Shown: positions 16,746-24,572 of the stretch, in pieces
Layout: each line of letters starts with the position of its first letter
How positions within the stretch are numbered: position 1 is the stretch's first letter
Source: an uncultured Collinsella sp.
GTDB lineage: Bacteria > Actinomycetota > Coriobacteriia > Coriobacteriales > Coriobacteriaceae
NCBI GenBank assembly: GCA_902493125.1
Contig: CABUOF010000013.1
Coordinates: forward strand, 1 to 37,751
DNA length: 37,751 bases
Direction of reading: 5' to 3'
Notes under the pieces: generated by a model
The model's database searches: none
Seen by the model: only the letters and a program-made list of their open reading frames with translations
What the model was told of the DNA's origin: nothing
Made by a program: the position numbers and the translations under genes

Positions 16746-16799
16746 GCGTTTCCCCAGATAAAACCCGCCAAAATAAACCTGTCCCTTTTTGGCAGGTTA
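16746..16799 (+). repeat. Palindromic repeat family A, copy 1
   Basis: Starts GCGTTTCCCCAGATAAAAC, then inverted arms AACCCGCCAAAA (16762-16773) and TTTTGGCAGGTT (16787-16798) around a loop with AACCTGTCCC. It is in direct orientation to copy 2 at 18831-18880; the two bracket the AlbA-type regulator. Confidence 0.85.
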
Positions 16800-16870
16800 A
16801 TCGGGGGACTATTTCACCGCAACTTAGGGCACGGTTAGGGAGTGTGCACCTTAAAGAGTGGTGCCCTTGA

Positions 16871-17060
16871 TTAGAGAGGTCGCGCTCGTCTCTCTAATTG
16901 TCTCTCTAAAGAGAAAGCCAGTTAAAGAGATAACATTGGGCTATCTAACAGTGAATTCGATACATCTCTCTAAATGTCTCTCTAAAATAAGGTGCTTATC
17001 TCTCTAAAGTTAGAGAGATATACTATACTTTAGAGAGATAAATCTATCGTTTTAGAGAGA
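16871..17060. promoter_or_regulatory. Operator array of about nine TCTCTCTAAA sites
   Basis: Forward copies of TCTCTCTAA(A) start at 16889, 16901, 16965, 16977 and 16999. Reverse copies (TTAGAGAGA) start at 16871 (8 of 9 bases), 17010, 17030 and 17052. Two forward pairs are spaced exactly 12 bp. The pair 16999-17018 is a perfect dyad, TCTCTCTAA-AG-TTAGAGAGA. Overlapping TATACT boxes (17019-17029) lie between sites, and the last copy overlaps the ribosome site of the gene starting at 17065. The layout fits strong autoregulation of that gene. Confidence 0.85.
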
Positions 17061-17064
17061 CGGA

Positions 17065-18756
17065 ATGCCAATGCTGCTGGATGAACCTCTTGGCCTTATC
17101 GTTGAGCGCCTTCGCAGGCGGGGGACTGATGACGCATCGGTAGAAGTTAAAGCCTGCACGAATAAATTGAGCGCAGACGTATGGGAGACAGTGAGCGCTT
17201 TTGCGAACACTGCGGGTGGGCTCATTATTTTGGGCCTAAACGAAGCCGAAGGATTTGTTCCTTCGGCTAACTTTGCTATCGATAGGGTGCGCGATCAGTT
17301 TGTTTCGGGTATCGGAGACGGAGGCTCAGCGGCAGTGGTGACCCATGCGCCACGGTACGAGCTTGATCGAGGCGAGGTCGACGGGCTCCAGGTGCTTCTG
17401 GTGCGCATCTTTGAACTTGAGCTTAAAGCGAAGCCTTGCTATATCGGCGCGCGCGGCGTGCAGAACGGTAGCTACAAGCGCGTGGATGATAAAGATATCA
17501 AGATGTCACCCGCTGAGCTATATGAGCTGCAGAGTGCGTTGCTTCCGAGCGATGCAGACGGCACGGTGGTTTCGGAGGCAACAGTCGAGGATTTGGATCC
17601 AGATGTCGTGCGGTCTATTATCGCAAATCGCCGGCTGCAGACCCCCCGCGTTTTGCGCGGGGCCGATACGCTGGAAAAGCAGCTGGTCAGACTCAATATC
17701 ACTACAAAGGATGGTGCGGTGAAGCTCGCAGGGCTTCTGTCGGCGGGAATTTACCCCCAGCAGTTCTATCCCAAACTCATGATTGATGTCGCCGTTCATT
17801 CCGATGTGGAAAAATCTGCACCCGGGCAACCCCGGTTTATTGACCGCCAGTTGTGCGATGGCCCGATTCCGGCTTGCATCGAAGATGCCCTTGTCGCGAT
17901 TGGACGGAACTTGCGCAAAGCGGCGATAGTGCAAGGCGCTGGCAGAAGGGAGGATTGGGAAGTTCCCCAGGAGGTTTTGCGCGAGGCCTTGGCAAACGCC
18001 TGCATCCATCGAGAATATTCGCCCATGTTTGTGGGGCAGGCCGTGAGTGTCGATATCTATCCAGACAGAATAGAGATCAAAAACCCCGGTGGGCTTTGGG
18101 GCGGAAAGACGGTGGACAATCTTGCAGACGGGGAATCGCGCTGCCGAAACCCAAAGCTCATGAGCCTAATGGGGGCGACGCCGTTAGAGCATGCCGAGGG
18201 GCCCGTTGCAGAAAGCCAGGGATCTGGTATCCCGGCTATGATTCGCGAGATGGAGTCTCGTTCGCTTGGAAGGCCGAAATTTATCGTTAAGGCCGATTCG
18301 TTTACGGTGCTGCTTTCCCGGCACGGGGCGGAGCTTGCTGAAAACCGCACGTGGATTCAGAGCCATGTGGGCACCGAGCTGACGGATCGCGAGGAAACAT
18401 TGCTCATGTTTATGCGGGAGCATGGGTGCGTATGCGATGTTCAAAAAATACGAGAGGCCCTGAAGTGGGATTCGGATGACATTCGCCTGATCTGCGGGGA
18501 TCTTGTCGATAAACATGTCCTGTCAAAATGTGGCAAAGACATTATCGATATGAGCAGAGAATCGTCAGCTCCGACAGCGGATAGGATCCTGGAGGCTCTC
18601 AGAGCCGAAGTGGATATGACGGCGCGAGAAATAGCGGTTGCATCGGGGGTCAAAATTTCGTCCGTCCGCTACCATCTGCCAAAAATGGCGGATAAAGGGC
18701 TCATCGAAGTAATGGGTTCATCGACGAGCCGCAACCGCCGCTATCGGAAGAATTAG
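17065..18756 (+). CDS. AlbA_2 (Schlafen-like) + HATPase_c_4 + winged-helix regulator
   Basis: A 563-residue protein of the 'ATP-binding / Schlafen AlbA_2' regulator class. The AlbA_2 domain spans about 25-150 (VEVKACTNKLSADVWETVSAFANTAGG). A GHKL-type ATPase-like domain (HATPase_c_4) lies at about 300-430, with its N-box in EALANACIHREY and GSGIPAMIREME. The C-terminal 60 residues form a winged helix (ILEALRAEVDMTAREIAVASG...SSVRYHLPKMADKGLI) that should bind DNA. The ATG at 17065 follows GAGACGGA, which overlaps an operator repeat. The upstream array of nine repeated sites is the obvious candidate target. Such proteins are widespread but poorly characterised; links to stress or phage response are speculative. 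It stands alone between two direct copies of repeat A. Confidence 0.85.
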   Translation: MPMLLDEPLGLIVERLRRRGTDDASVEVKACTNKLSADVWETVSAFANTAGGLIILGLNEAEGFVPSANFAIDRVRDQFVSGIGDGGSAAVVTHAPRYELDRGEVDGLQVLLVRIFELELKAKPCYIGARGVQNGSYKRVDDKDIKMSPAELYELQSALLPSDADGTVVSEATVEDLDPDVVRSIIANRRLQTPRVLRGADTLEKQLVRLNITTKDGAVKLAGLLSAGIYPQQFYPKLMIDVAVHSDVEKSAPGQPRFIDRQLCDGPIPACIEDALVAIGRNLRKAAIVQGAGRREDWEVPQEVLREALANACIHREYSPMFVGQAVSVDIYPDRIEIKNPGGLWGGKTVDNLADGESRCRNPKLMSLMGATPLEHAEGPVAESQGSGIPAMIREMESRSLGRPKFIVKADSFTVLLSRHGAELAENRTWIQSHVGTELTDREETLLMFMREHGCVCDVQKIREALKWDSDDIRLICGDLVDKHVLSKCGKDIIDMSRESSAPTADRILEALRAEVDMTAREIAVASGVKISSVRYHLPKMADKGLIEVMGSSTSRNRRYRKN

Positions 18757-18769
18757 ATGCAGCCGAATT

Positions 18770-18812
18770 GCCCCTCTATCGTCTCTCGAAGTTTGATGGG
18801 TGCTAGAGGGGC
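18770..18812. other. 9-bp inverted repeat after the AlbA-type gene
   Basis: GCCCCTCTA (18770-18778) pairs with TAGAGGGGC (18804-18812) around a 25-base loop. It lies 14 bp after the stop codon, may act as a weak terminator, and has no T-run. Confidence 0.5.
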
Positions 18813-18830
18813 GACTGCCTCGCGATATTT

Positions 18831-18880
18831 TCCCAAGATAAAACCTGCCAAAACAAACCTGTCCCTTATTGGCAGGTTAG
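18831..18880 (+). repeat. Palindromic repeat family A, copy 2
   Basis: Begins TCCCAAGATAAAACC. Arms AACCTGCCAAAA (18842-18853) and TATTGGCAGGTT (18867-18878) enclose AACCTGTCCC. Same orientation as copy 1. Confidence 0.85.
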
Positions 18881-18949
18881 TTAACGCAGTGCAGGTTGAG
18901 CATATGCGAGCGAGCGGGCTCCGGGTGCGGTAAGGCGACGTGAAACAAG

Positions 18950-18975
18950 CGGGCGCTGACCTTTTGGTCGCGCCC
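18950..18975. other. Strong hairpin CGGGCGC-t-GACC / GGTCGCGCCCG
   Basis: An 11-bp GC-rich stem with a one-base bulge and a TTTT loop in the 297-bp gap between the AlbA-type gene and larE. Besides repeat A copy 2 and two further hairpins, I see no gene in this gap. Confidence 0.5.
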
Positions 18976-19026
18976 GTGAAGTTGAACGTCAGATTGCCGT
19001 GCCCGGGGCCTGCGCAGCGCCGAGCG

Positions 19027-19053
19027 GTTACGCCGTTTGTAAAACGGCGTAAC
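19027..19053. terminator. Perfect 12-bp hairpin abutting the larE stop
   Basis: GTTACGCCGTTT (19027-19038) pairs with AAACGGCGTAAC (19042-19053), 3-base loop, touching the larE stop codon. It lacks a U-tract in either direction, so it may be an intrinsic terminator of poor type or an mRNA 3' protector. Confidence 0.6.
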
Positions 19054-19932
19054 TTAAAGGTTCATGTTGCCGTGGATGTAGGGGGTAACCTCGGGGGAAA
19101 TATGGTCGCAGCCCAGCTCGCGCAGCGCGGACTCGATAACGGCGGGCAGCGGGGTCTTGCCCTTGTCGTCGACAGCGGCACCGCCGAGGGCGGCAATCTT
19201 GGCGACATCTGCGGGTGCGGCCTCGATATGCATGCAGCCGCCGATCAAGCGCGCGCGTACCTGTGCCAGGTCAAGATCGTGCAGGTAATCCTCGCAGGCG
19301 CGGATCAGGGAGACCTTCTCGAACGTAAGCTCCTCGCCCGTGGGGACGCGCGTGGCAAGACATGCTCCCGCCGGCAGGTTCCAAACAGGATAGCCCCATG
19401 TGCGTAGTAGCTCGCGCTCTTCGTCCTTGGTAAAGCCGACCTCCATAAGAGGGGAGCGTACGCCGAGCTCTTCTGCCGCACGCATGCCGGGGCGGTAGTC
19501 ACCGCGATCACTTGCATTGCTGCCATCGATGACGGTGGGAAAGCCGAGCGACTTGGCGTGGTTGACGATGGCGGTAAAGCCGGCGTGCTTGCAGTGGTAG
19601 CAGCGATTGGCATCGTTGCAGGCTACCTGGGGGAGCTGCAGCTGATCGACCGAAAGATTGAGCACGGGGAGCTTAAAATGCGGCCCCTCATTGGCCTGTC
19701 CATCAACGGACTGCTCAAACGAAGCCTGTTCGGGCGTGCCGATGAGCGGCGTGGTGAGATGGACGAGGAGGGTATTGGTAGGCATGATGCGGGCGCATAC
19801 GGCGGCCAAAAAGCTGCTGTCGACGCCACCGGAAAACCCGATAGCCACGCGCCCGTATGCCAAAAGCAGCTGTTCGAGCGCCGATAGCTTGTCTTGAAGC
19901 TCCTCTGCGGGTGCCGTGGTGTCTAAAATCAT
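19054..19932 (-). CDS. larE: ATP-dependent sacrificial sulfur transferase LarE
   Basis: A 292-residue PP-loop enzyme that adenylates and then thiolates the pyridinium carboxylate precursor of the nickel-pincer nucleotide, cofactor of lactate racemase and related enzymes. The ATP PP-loop is SGGVDS (34-39). RCYHCK (110-115) and DGSNASDRGDYRPGMRA match LarE, and the C-terminal PAGACLATRVP has the conserved cysteine (Cys191, equivalent to the sacrificial Cys176 of Lactobacillus plantarum LarE). So it is the single-cysteine, suicide type rather than the [4Fe-4S] three-cysteine type. The start at 19932 follows AAGGA. No larA, larB or larC is in this window, so its partners must be elsewhere. It is divergent from the HAD gene. 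Confidence 0.9.
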   Translation of the reverse strand: MILDTTAPAEELQDKLSALEQLLLAYGRVAIGFSGGVDSSFLAAVCARIMPTNTLLVHLTTPLIGTPEQASFEQSVDGQANEGPHFKLPVLNLSVDQLQLPQVACNDANRCYHCKHAGFTAIVNHAKSLGFPTVIDGSNASDRGDYRPGMRAAEELGVRSPLMEVGFTKDEERELLRTWGYPVWNLPAGACLATRVPTGEELTFEKVSLIRACEDYLHDLDLAQVRARLIGGCMHIEAAPADVAKIAALGGAAVDDKGKTPLPAVIESALRELGCDHISPEVTPYIHGNMNL

Positions 19933-20105
19933 GAAACGTTCCTTATCGTTGAGTACTCGATCGAAAACTATAATCCTAATGCGTTACTTGCCATAAGACT
20001 TCTATCTGTGTAACGAAAGTGCAATATGGCATATACGTTATATACAAGTTGCCAAATGCGGTAGAGTTGCAGCAACGCGACAGCGAGAGTCGATGGGGGA
20101 CCGAT

Positions 20106-20756
20106 ATGATCAAGGCTGTTATTTTTGACATGGATGGAACGCTGGTCGATACCGAGCGTTTGGGGATTAAGGCCTGGAAGGCAGGCGCCGCTGAGCTGGG
20201 GCTCGCGATTGATGAAGCGCTGATCCATCAGTTTATCGGCCGCACGCTACCCGATGTCATGGACATCCTTGATGAGCATTACGGCAGCCATGAAACCACC
20301 GAGGCGATCTATCGTCGCCACAAGGAGATTCGCGACGAGATGGTCAAGACCGAACTGGAACTTAAGGCCGGCGCCGCCGAGTGCCTAGACGAGCTGCTGG
20401 CTGCAGGCTATCACGTTGGTCTAGCGACGTCGTCGCGCCTCGTTACGGCCGAGCGCAACCTTAAGATGGTTGGCCTCTTTGACAAGTTTGAAACGGTAAC
20501 GTGTGGCGAGGACGTCGTGCACGGCAAGCCCGACCCCGAGATGTATCTGCTCGCCTGCGAGCGCGCGGGCTTTGCTCCCGAGGAATGTGCCGTGGTCGAA
20601 GATTCGCGCAACGGTTGCGTCTCGGGCATTACGGCCGGCTGCCATGTCTTTGCCGTCCCCGATATCGTGCCGCTGCCGCAGGACGTGGTGGATGGCTGCG
20701 AGGCCGTGCTCGATACGTTGTTCGACCTGGCGGCGGCAATCAAGACTGTGCGCTAG
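20106..20756 (+). CDS. HAD-superfamily hydrolase, beta-phosphoglucomutase-like
   Basis: A 216-residue haloacid-dehalogenase-like phosphatase (HAD-IA, cap type with a four-helix bundle). Motif I is VIFDMDGTLVDTE with nucleophile and acid Asp residues, motif II is LATSS, motif III the lysine in HGKPDPEMYLLAC, and motif IV is VVEDSRNG. The sequence resembles small sugar-phosphate phosphatases and beta-phosphoglucomutases; the substrate is not predictable. The ATG at 20106 has GGGGGA upstream; the longer frame from 20019 lacks a ribosome site. It converges with the LacI-type gene on a shared terminator. Confidence 0.9.
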   Translation: MIKAVIFDMDGTLVDTERLGIKAWKAGAAELGLAIDEALIHQFIGRTLPDVMDILDEHYGSHETTEAIYRRHKEIRDEMVKTELELKAGAAECLDELLAAGYHVGLATSSRLVTAERNLKMVGLFDKFETVTCGEDVVHGKPDPEMYLLACERAGFAPEECAVVEDSRNGCVSGITAGCHVFAVPDIVPLPQDVVDGCEAVLDTLFDLAAAIKTVR

Positions 20757-20802
20757 AAAATTGCGGCGTTGAAACGAGCGATTGCTCACGTTTGCGCTTA
20801 AA

Positions 20803-20836
20803 CAAAAGGGGTCCGGCAATGGTCGGGCCCCTTTTG
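20803..20836. terminator. Bidirectional terminator between HAD and LacI-type genes
   Basis: CAAAAGGGGTCCG (20803-20815) pairs with CGGGCCCCTTTTG (20824-20836). A and T runs at both ends allow action on both strands. Confidence 0.85.
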
Positions 20837-20869
20837 CTTAAGCGGCGACTTAGCATACTCGCGGGCGTG

Positions 20870-21979
20870 CTATAGATACGCACCGAGGTTGATGGCCGTG
20901 GCGTCGGTCTGGCTGCTTGCCTGGGTGCTGGCGCGTTCCAGTAGGAACGGACGTACCAGTTCTTGGCGGTTGATATCCTCGGCGGCGACTGCGGTGACGG
21001 TACGCGCTGCGGAGCCGACACGGATATGCTTGATCTTTGCCGGGGCCTTGTTCTCGATTTGCTCCATCAGCAGTTGGACACCCTTGCGGCCAATCTCGTA
21101 GCCCGGGGGCGCTACCGTAGTGAGCGGGACCGATCCGCTCCAAGCGAGCGGGTTGCCGTCGCATCCGGCCACGCGTACTTGCCCGGGGACAGAGATGCCC
21201 TTGTTGACCAGTGCCGAAACGACGCCCGAGGCCAACACATCGGTCAGGCCGACGACAAAATCGGGACGTTCGTCCGCGGGGCGCTCGGCGATTTGGGCAC
21301 CGATGCCGTAGCCGTCGGCAGCGGTATTCCATTCGCCGGCGTCGATGACTTCGATCTTGATATCGGGGTGCAGGGCGAGCGCCTTATGAATGCCAAGGAC
21401 GCGCAGGGTGAGTTGCATAAATGCTGCTCGGCCGACGACGACAATATGGTGCGCGCCGCGGGCGATAGCAAGTTCGGCAATGATGCGACCCTGGGCCTCG
21501 TTGTCGGCCGCTACGTAGTAGCCGGGCTCGGAGCAATGGATGTCCAGATGGACGATCGGCACGGGCATCTTGGTCATGGCGGGGTGCCAGTCGGGGGATG
21601 CCATGGGCTGAACCATGACGCCGGACATCTGGGTGCCCATAAAGTAGCGCAGGTAATGGTCCTCGAGAATATCGTCGTTATCGGCGTTGGCGATGAGCAA
21701 GTCGTAGCCGTGCTTGCGGGCCTCGTTGTGGGCGCCGCTGGCGATTTGGAGCGAAAAGCCGTGATCGAGACGGGGGAGCACCAGGCCAAAGGACTTGGTG
21801 GCGCCGCCCGCGAGCTGACGGGCGCTTTGGTTGGGCAGGTAGCCAAGGCGATTGATGGTCTCGTTGATGAGCTTGAGGGTCTCGGGGCGCAGCTTTTCGG
21901 GGTGGTTGAGCGCGTTGGAAACCGTGCCCAACGAAACCCCGGCCTCGCGTGCGACGTCGCTGATTTTTACCTTTGCCAT
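20870..21979 (-). CDS. LacI-family transcriptional regulator
   Basis: A 369-residue DNA-binding regulator. The N-terminal helix-turn-helix is VKISDVAREAGVSLGTVSNALNHPEKL, followed by the hinge region GYLPNQSARQLAGG and a periplasmic-binding-protein-like effector domain (FGLVLPRLDHGFSLQIASGAHNEARKHGYDLLIANAD). It probably senses a sugar or related small molecule and usually represses neighbouring genes; no sugar operon is adjacent, so the target is unclear. I start at ATG 21979, which follows AAAGGGG. The open frame continues upstream for 261 more codons, but that part reads antisense through the membrane-protein gene at 22208 and repeat B, and is not credible as coding sequence. Confidence 0.92.
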   Translation of the reverse strand: MAKVKISDVAREAGVSLGTVSNALNHPEKLRPETLKLINETINRLGYLPNQSARQLAGGATKSFGLVLPRLDHGFSLQIASGAHNEARKHGYDLLIANADNDDILEDHYLRYFMGTQMSGVMVQPMASPDWHPAMTKMPVPIVHLDIHCSEPGYYVAADNEAQGRIIAELAIARGAHHIVVVGRAAFMQLTLRVLGIHKALALHPDIKIEVIDAGEWNTAADGYGIGAQIAERPADERPDFVVGLTDVLASGVVSALVNKGISVPGQVRVAGCDGNPLAWSGSVPLTTVAPPGYEIGRKGVQLLMEQIENKAPAKIKHIRVGSAARTVTAVAAEDINRQELVRPFLLERASTQASSQTDATAINLGAYL

Positions 21980-22059
21980 AGCGGCCCCTTTGATGCGTTT
22001 CAAGTACAAGCCAGATTGTAGCATCGCCTGCCCCTGGGGTGTCAAAGCCCGCCATGTTG

Positions 22060-22100
22060 AAAACCACCACAAAGGTGCCTGTCCCCCTTTGTGGTGGTTT
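22060..22100. repeat. Palindromic repeat family B, copy 1
   Basis: AAACCACCACAAAGG (22061-22075) pairs perfectly with CCTTTGTGGTGGTTT (22086-22100). The loop TGCCTGTCCC carries the core shared with families A and C. Confidence 0.85.
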
Positions 22101-22112
22101 GGGGTGTGGCTG

Positions 22113-22130
22113 TTGCCGTAAAAACGGCAA
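22113..22130. promoter_or_regulatory. TTGCCGT-AAAA-ACGGCAA palindrome
   Basis: 7-bp perfect arms, 78 bp before the start of the four-helix membrane protein gene. The half-site TTGCCGTA recurs upstream of both MFS genes and of the YeiH-type gene, so it may be an operator. Confidence 0.5.
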
Positions 22131-22207
22131 TCCTTCTGGTCAGCGGGCGTGATGCGTGAGGATACACTGGCCCCACTCAAATGACACTGCGAAAATGGGG
22201 AGGGCAT

Positions 22208-22714
22208 ATGGCCGCCGCAAAGGACTACCAGAGCTATCTTAAGAACAAGTGCATCGTCGGTTACGGCATCGTCAACGGCATCGTTAACGCGCTCATCTTT
22301 ATGGGCATGCACGCGGGGGACGCCGATATTACCTTTGCCGCCGGTAAGGTTGTCGAGGAGATTGCGCTGACAGGCGCCCTGCTTGGTCTCATTTTGACCT
22401 GGTGCGTGGTGCCGCTGACCAAGATGGATTTCAACAAGGGCGTTTACCCGGGCAATTCCGAAGGCTATGGTTGGCTGGCCAAGCTGCCCAAAAAGTCGAT
22501 TCCCCTGTCGATCATCGTTGGCATCATTGCCCTTGTAGTTGCCACGCCCCTTGCATGGCTTTGCACTTTTGTGCTCCCGCTGCCGCTTTCGCGCACGGGC
22601 ATGATGATCTTTAAGGGCGTTATGTGCGCTGTTGCCGGCTGTGTGAGCGGCTACGTCGTCATCGGTGCCACCACCGCGGGCGTCGACGCTGGGGAAGTCG
22701 CCGCGACTGCCTAG
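22208..22714 (+). CDS. Hypothetical membrane protein, four helices
   Basis: A 168-residue integral membrane protein that I do not recognise. Four hydrophobic segments are visible: about 15-35, 52-70, 98-123 and 132-156, joined by short loops, one of them carrying KMDFNKGVYPGNSEGYGW. Cys residues occur in the helices but no metal or catalytic motif is seen. The ATG at 22208 lies shortly after GGGGAGGG. It is preceded by a TTGCCGT palindrome and repeat B, and followed by its own terminator, so it is probably transcribed alone. It could be a small regulator or a transport accessory, but nothing in the sequence settles this. Confidence 0.8.
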   Translation: MAAAKDYQSYLKNKCIVGYGIVNGIVNALIFMGMHAGDADITFAAGKVVEEIALTGALLGLILTWCVVPLTKMDFNKGVYPGNSEGYGWLAKLPKKSIPLSIIVGIIALVVATPLAWLCTFVLPLPLSRTGMMIFKGVMCAVAGCVSGYVVIGATTAGVDAGEVAATA

Positions 22715-22742
22715 GATTTTCCAACAATCAAACTTTCTCTTC

Positions 22743-22785
22743 AAAACGGTCGGCCCGAGCAAAGGGGTCGGCCGTTTTGCTTTTC
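22743..22785 (+). terminator. Terminator after the four-helix membrane protein gene
   Basis: AAAACGGTCGGCCC (22743-22756) pairs with GGGTCGGCCGTTTT (22765-22778), two wobble pairs, then GCTTTT. Confidence 0.85.
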
Positions 22786-22823
22786 ACGAGAAAAAGCAGA
22801 TGCCCTTTAGGCCCGCCGTCAGA

Positions 22824-22843
22824 ATTGCCGTATCTACGGCAAT
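22824..22843. promoter_or_regulatory. ATTGCCGTA-TC-TACGGCAAT palindrome upstream of MFS gene 1
   Basis: A perfect 9-bp-arm dyad 110 bp before the first MFS start. It is the best copy of a motif also found at 22113, 28177, 28261 and (half) 33209. Confidence 0.6.
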
Positions 22844-22952
22844 GGCTCTGATGCCGTCCGTATTGCGCTCCTGCCTATATTTGCCTCGACAAGACGCGCG
22901 GGCTCAAAGGGGTTCAATGCCCGCGTGAAACGGAAAAGAAAGGAACCAACAC

Positions 22953-24569
22953 ATGGCTAAAGCTAAAGCTGTGGCAAAGGAGAAGGGTGCCGAGAAGTTC
23001 ATGCTTCTCCCCGTTCTCGTTCTGATCCTGGCCCAGATGGGCACTTCGGGCGATAACGGCGCCCTTTCGCTCGCCGCAACCGCCCTGACGCAGGACCTCG
23101 GTGCCACCACCGCCGACATCCAGCTCGCCAACATGGTCTACTCCCTCATGGCCGGCGCCTTTATGATCGCCGGTGGCATGATGGGTACCATCATCGGCTG
23201 GAAGAAGAACTTCCGCATGGGCGCCCTGCTGTGCGCCGCCGGCGAGGTCGTCCTTGCCGTTTCCCCCAACATGACCGTCTTCATTTGGGGCGGCCGTACC
23301 CTCGTGGGCTTCGGCGCGTCGTTCATGATTCCCTCGGTTCTGGGCCTCGTTCCCAAGATCTATCACGGTAAGAACCGCGTGCTTGCCTTTGGCTGCATAG
23401 GCGCCGCCTCCGGCCTTTCCGCCCTGCTGCCGCTGCTGCTTTCGATCGTGCTCATGGCCGCCGGCATGCGCGTGACGTTCTTCGTCCTCGCCGCCTACTT
23501 TGTACTCGTGTTCCTGCTGTCCTTCAAGCTGCCCGAGATCGAGCAGTCCGATGAGAAGCTCAAGTTCGATGGCGTCGGCGTTGCCCTTGCCGCAACCGGC
23601 CTGTTCCTGTTCCTGGTCGGCGTGTCCCGCATCTCCGCTTGGGGCCTCGTCGAGCCCTTCCCGGCATGCCCCTTCACCATCGCCGGTATCTCCCCCTGCC
23701 TGCCCATGGCTGTCCTGGGCGTGATCATCCTCATCGTTATGATCAACGTCGAGAAGAAGGTCGAGGAGAAGAACGGCTTTGCCCTGCTGCCCCAGTCCTT
23801 CCTTAAGACCCCGCAGGTCCTCGCCGGTCTCGCCGCCTCCGCTATCACGTTCTTCTTCATGGGTGTTCAGTCCATTCTGATGGCCCCCTACCTGCAGCTC
23901 GTTGCTGGCTGGTCTCCGGCTATCGTTGGCGTGCTCTCCATCGTCGTTGGCGTTCCGACCTTCGCCTTCTCCATCGGTATCCCCAAGTTCATGCCGAAGG
24001 CTAACCCGCGTCGCGTCATCCAGGTCGGCTACCTCACCCTTGCCGCCGCCCTGATCATCATGGCGTTCTCCGTTACGCTCGACGCTGCTTCCATGCCGGG
24101 CATTCTCATTGGCTGCGTTGTTGCCGGCTCGGGCGCCGGTATCGTTTCCGCCCAGGCCAACAACGTTGTCGCCCTTGCCGTGAACGAGCGCGACGCTTCC
24201 CAGTCCGGCGGCATTCAGACTACCATGCGTAACGTTGGCCAGGCCATCGGCATTGCCCTGCTGGGTGCCGTGCTGCTCTTTGGTATCACCAACTCCGTGA
24301 AGGATGCGGCCGCTAACGATTCCCGCATTTCCGAGTCCACCGTCGCCGCTATTTCCGAGCGCAATATCGACCTCGTCTCCGATGAGAACTTCCGCGCTTC
24401 TATTGAGGACATCGATATGAGCGATGAGGAGCGCGACGCCCTGGTCGAGATCAATGCCCAGTCCCGCTTCAACTCCACGCGTTTCGCTTACTACGTGGGC
24501 GCTGCCATCATCGTGCTTGGCCTGGCCACCACCCCTGCTATCAAGAAGTTCTCCAAAGAGGAGGAGTAG
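22953..24569 (+). CDS. MFS transporter, DHA2-like, 14 helices (carrier 1)
   Basis: A 538-residue major-facilitator carrier with about 14 predicted helices, the DHA2 size class. It opens with a Lys/Ala-rich cytoplasmic arm, then MLLPVLVLILAQMGTSGDNGALS. Family motifs include GGRTLVGFGASFMIPSVLGLV (motif C-like region) and the SAQANNVVALAVNERDASQSGGIQTT loop. Drug:proton antiport is the usual role of DHA2, but the adjoining amidohydrolase suggests that it may move a metabolite. The gene has strongly C-ending, highly biased codons, suggesting high expression. The ATG at 22953 follows AAAGGAA. It is four bases from the amidohydrolase, so the two form an operon. It is paralogous to the carrier at 28290. 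Confidence 0.9.
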   Translation: MAKAKAVAKEKGAEKFMLLPVLVLILAQMGTSGDNGALSLAATALTQDLGATTADIQLANMVYSLMAGAFMIAGGMMGTIIGWKKNFRMGALLCAAGEVVLAVSPNMTVFIWGGRTLVGFGASFMIPSVLGLVPKIYHGKNRVLAFGCIGAASGLSALLPLLLSIVLMAAGMRVTFFVLAAYFVLVFLLSFKLPEIEQSDEKLKFDGVGVALAATGLFLFLVGVSRISAWGLVEPFPACPFTIAGISPCLPMAVLGVIILIVMINVEKKVEEKNGFALLPQSFLKTPQVLAGLAASAITFFFMGVQSILMAPYLQLVAGWSPAIVGVLSIVVGVPTFAFSIGIPKFMPKANPRRVIQVGYLTLAAALIIMAFSVTLDAASMPGILIGCVVAGSGAGIVSAQANNVVALAVNERDASQSGGIQTTMRNVGQAIGIALLGAVLLFGITNSVKDAAANDSRISESTVAAISERNIDLVSDENFRASIEDIDMSDEERDALVEINAQSRFNSTRFAYYVGAAIIVLGLATTPAIKKFSKEEE

Positions 24570-24572
24570 GTC

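Noticed and set aside
16871..17060. CRISPR-like array upstream of the AlbA-type gene
   Set aside because: Units are only 9-10 bp, in both orientations, with short variable spacing and no Cas genes. Operator sites explain it better.
21980..22762. 261-residue N-terminal extension of the LacI-type protein
   Set aside because: The regulator's HTH starts at ATG 21979 with a ribosome site; the extension is antisense to another gene and includes repeat B.
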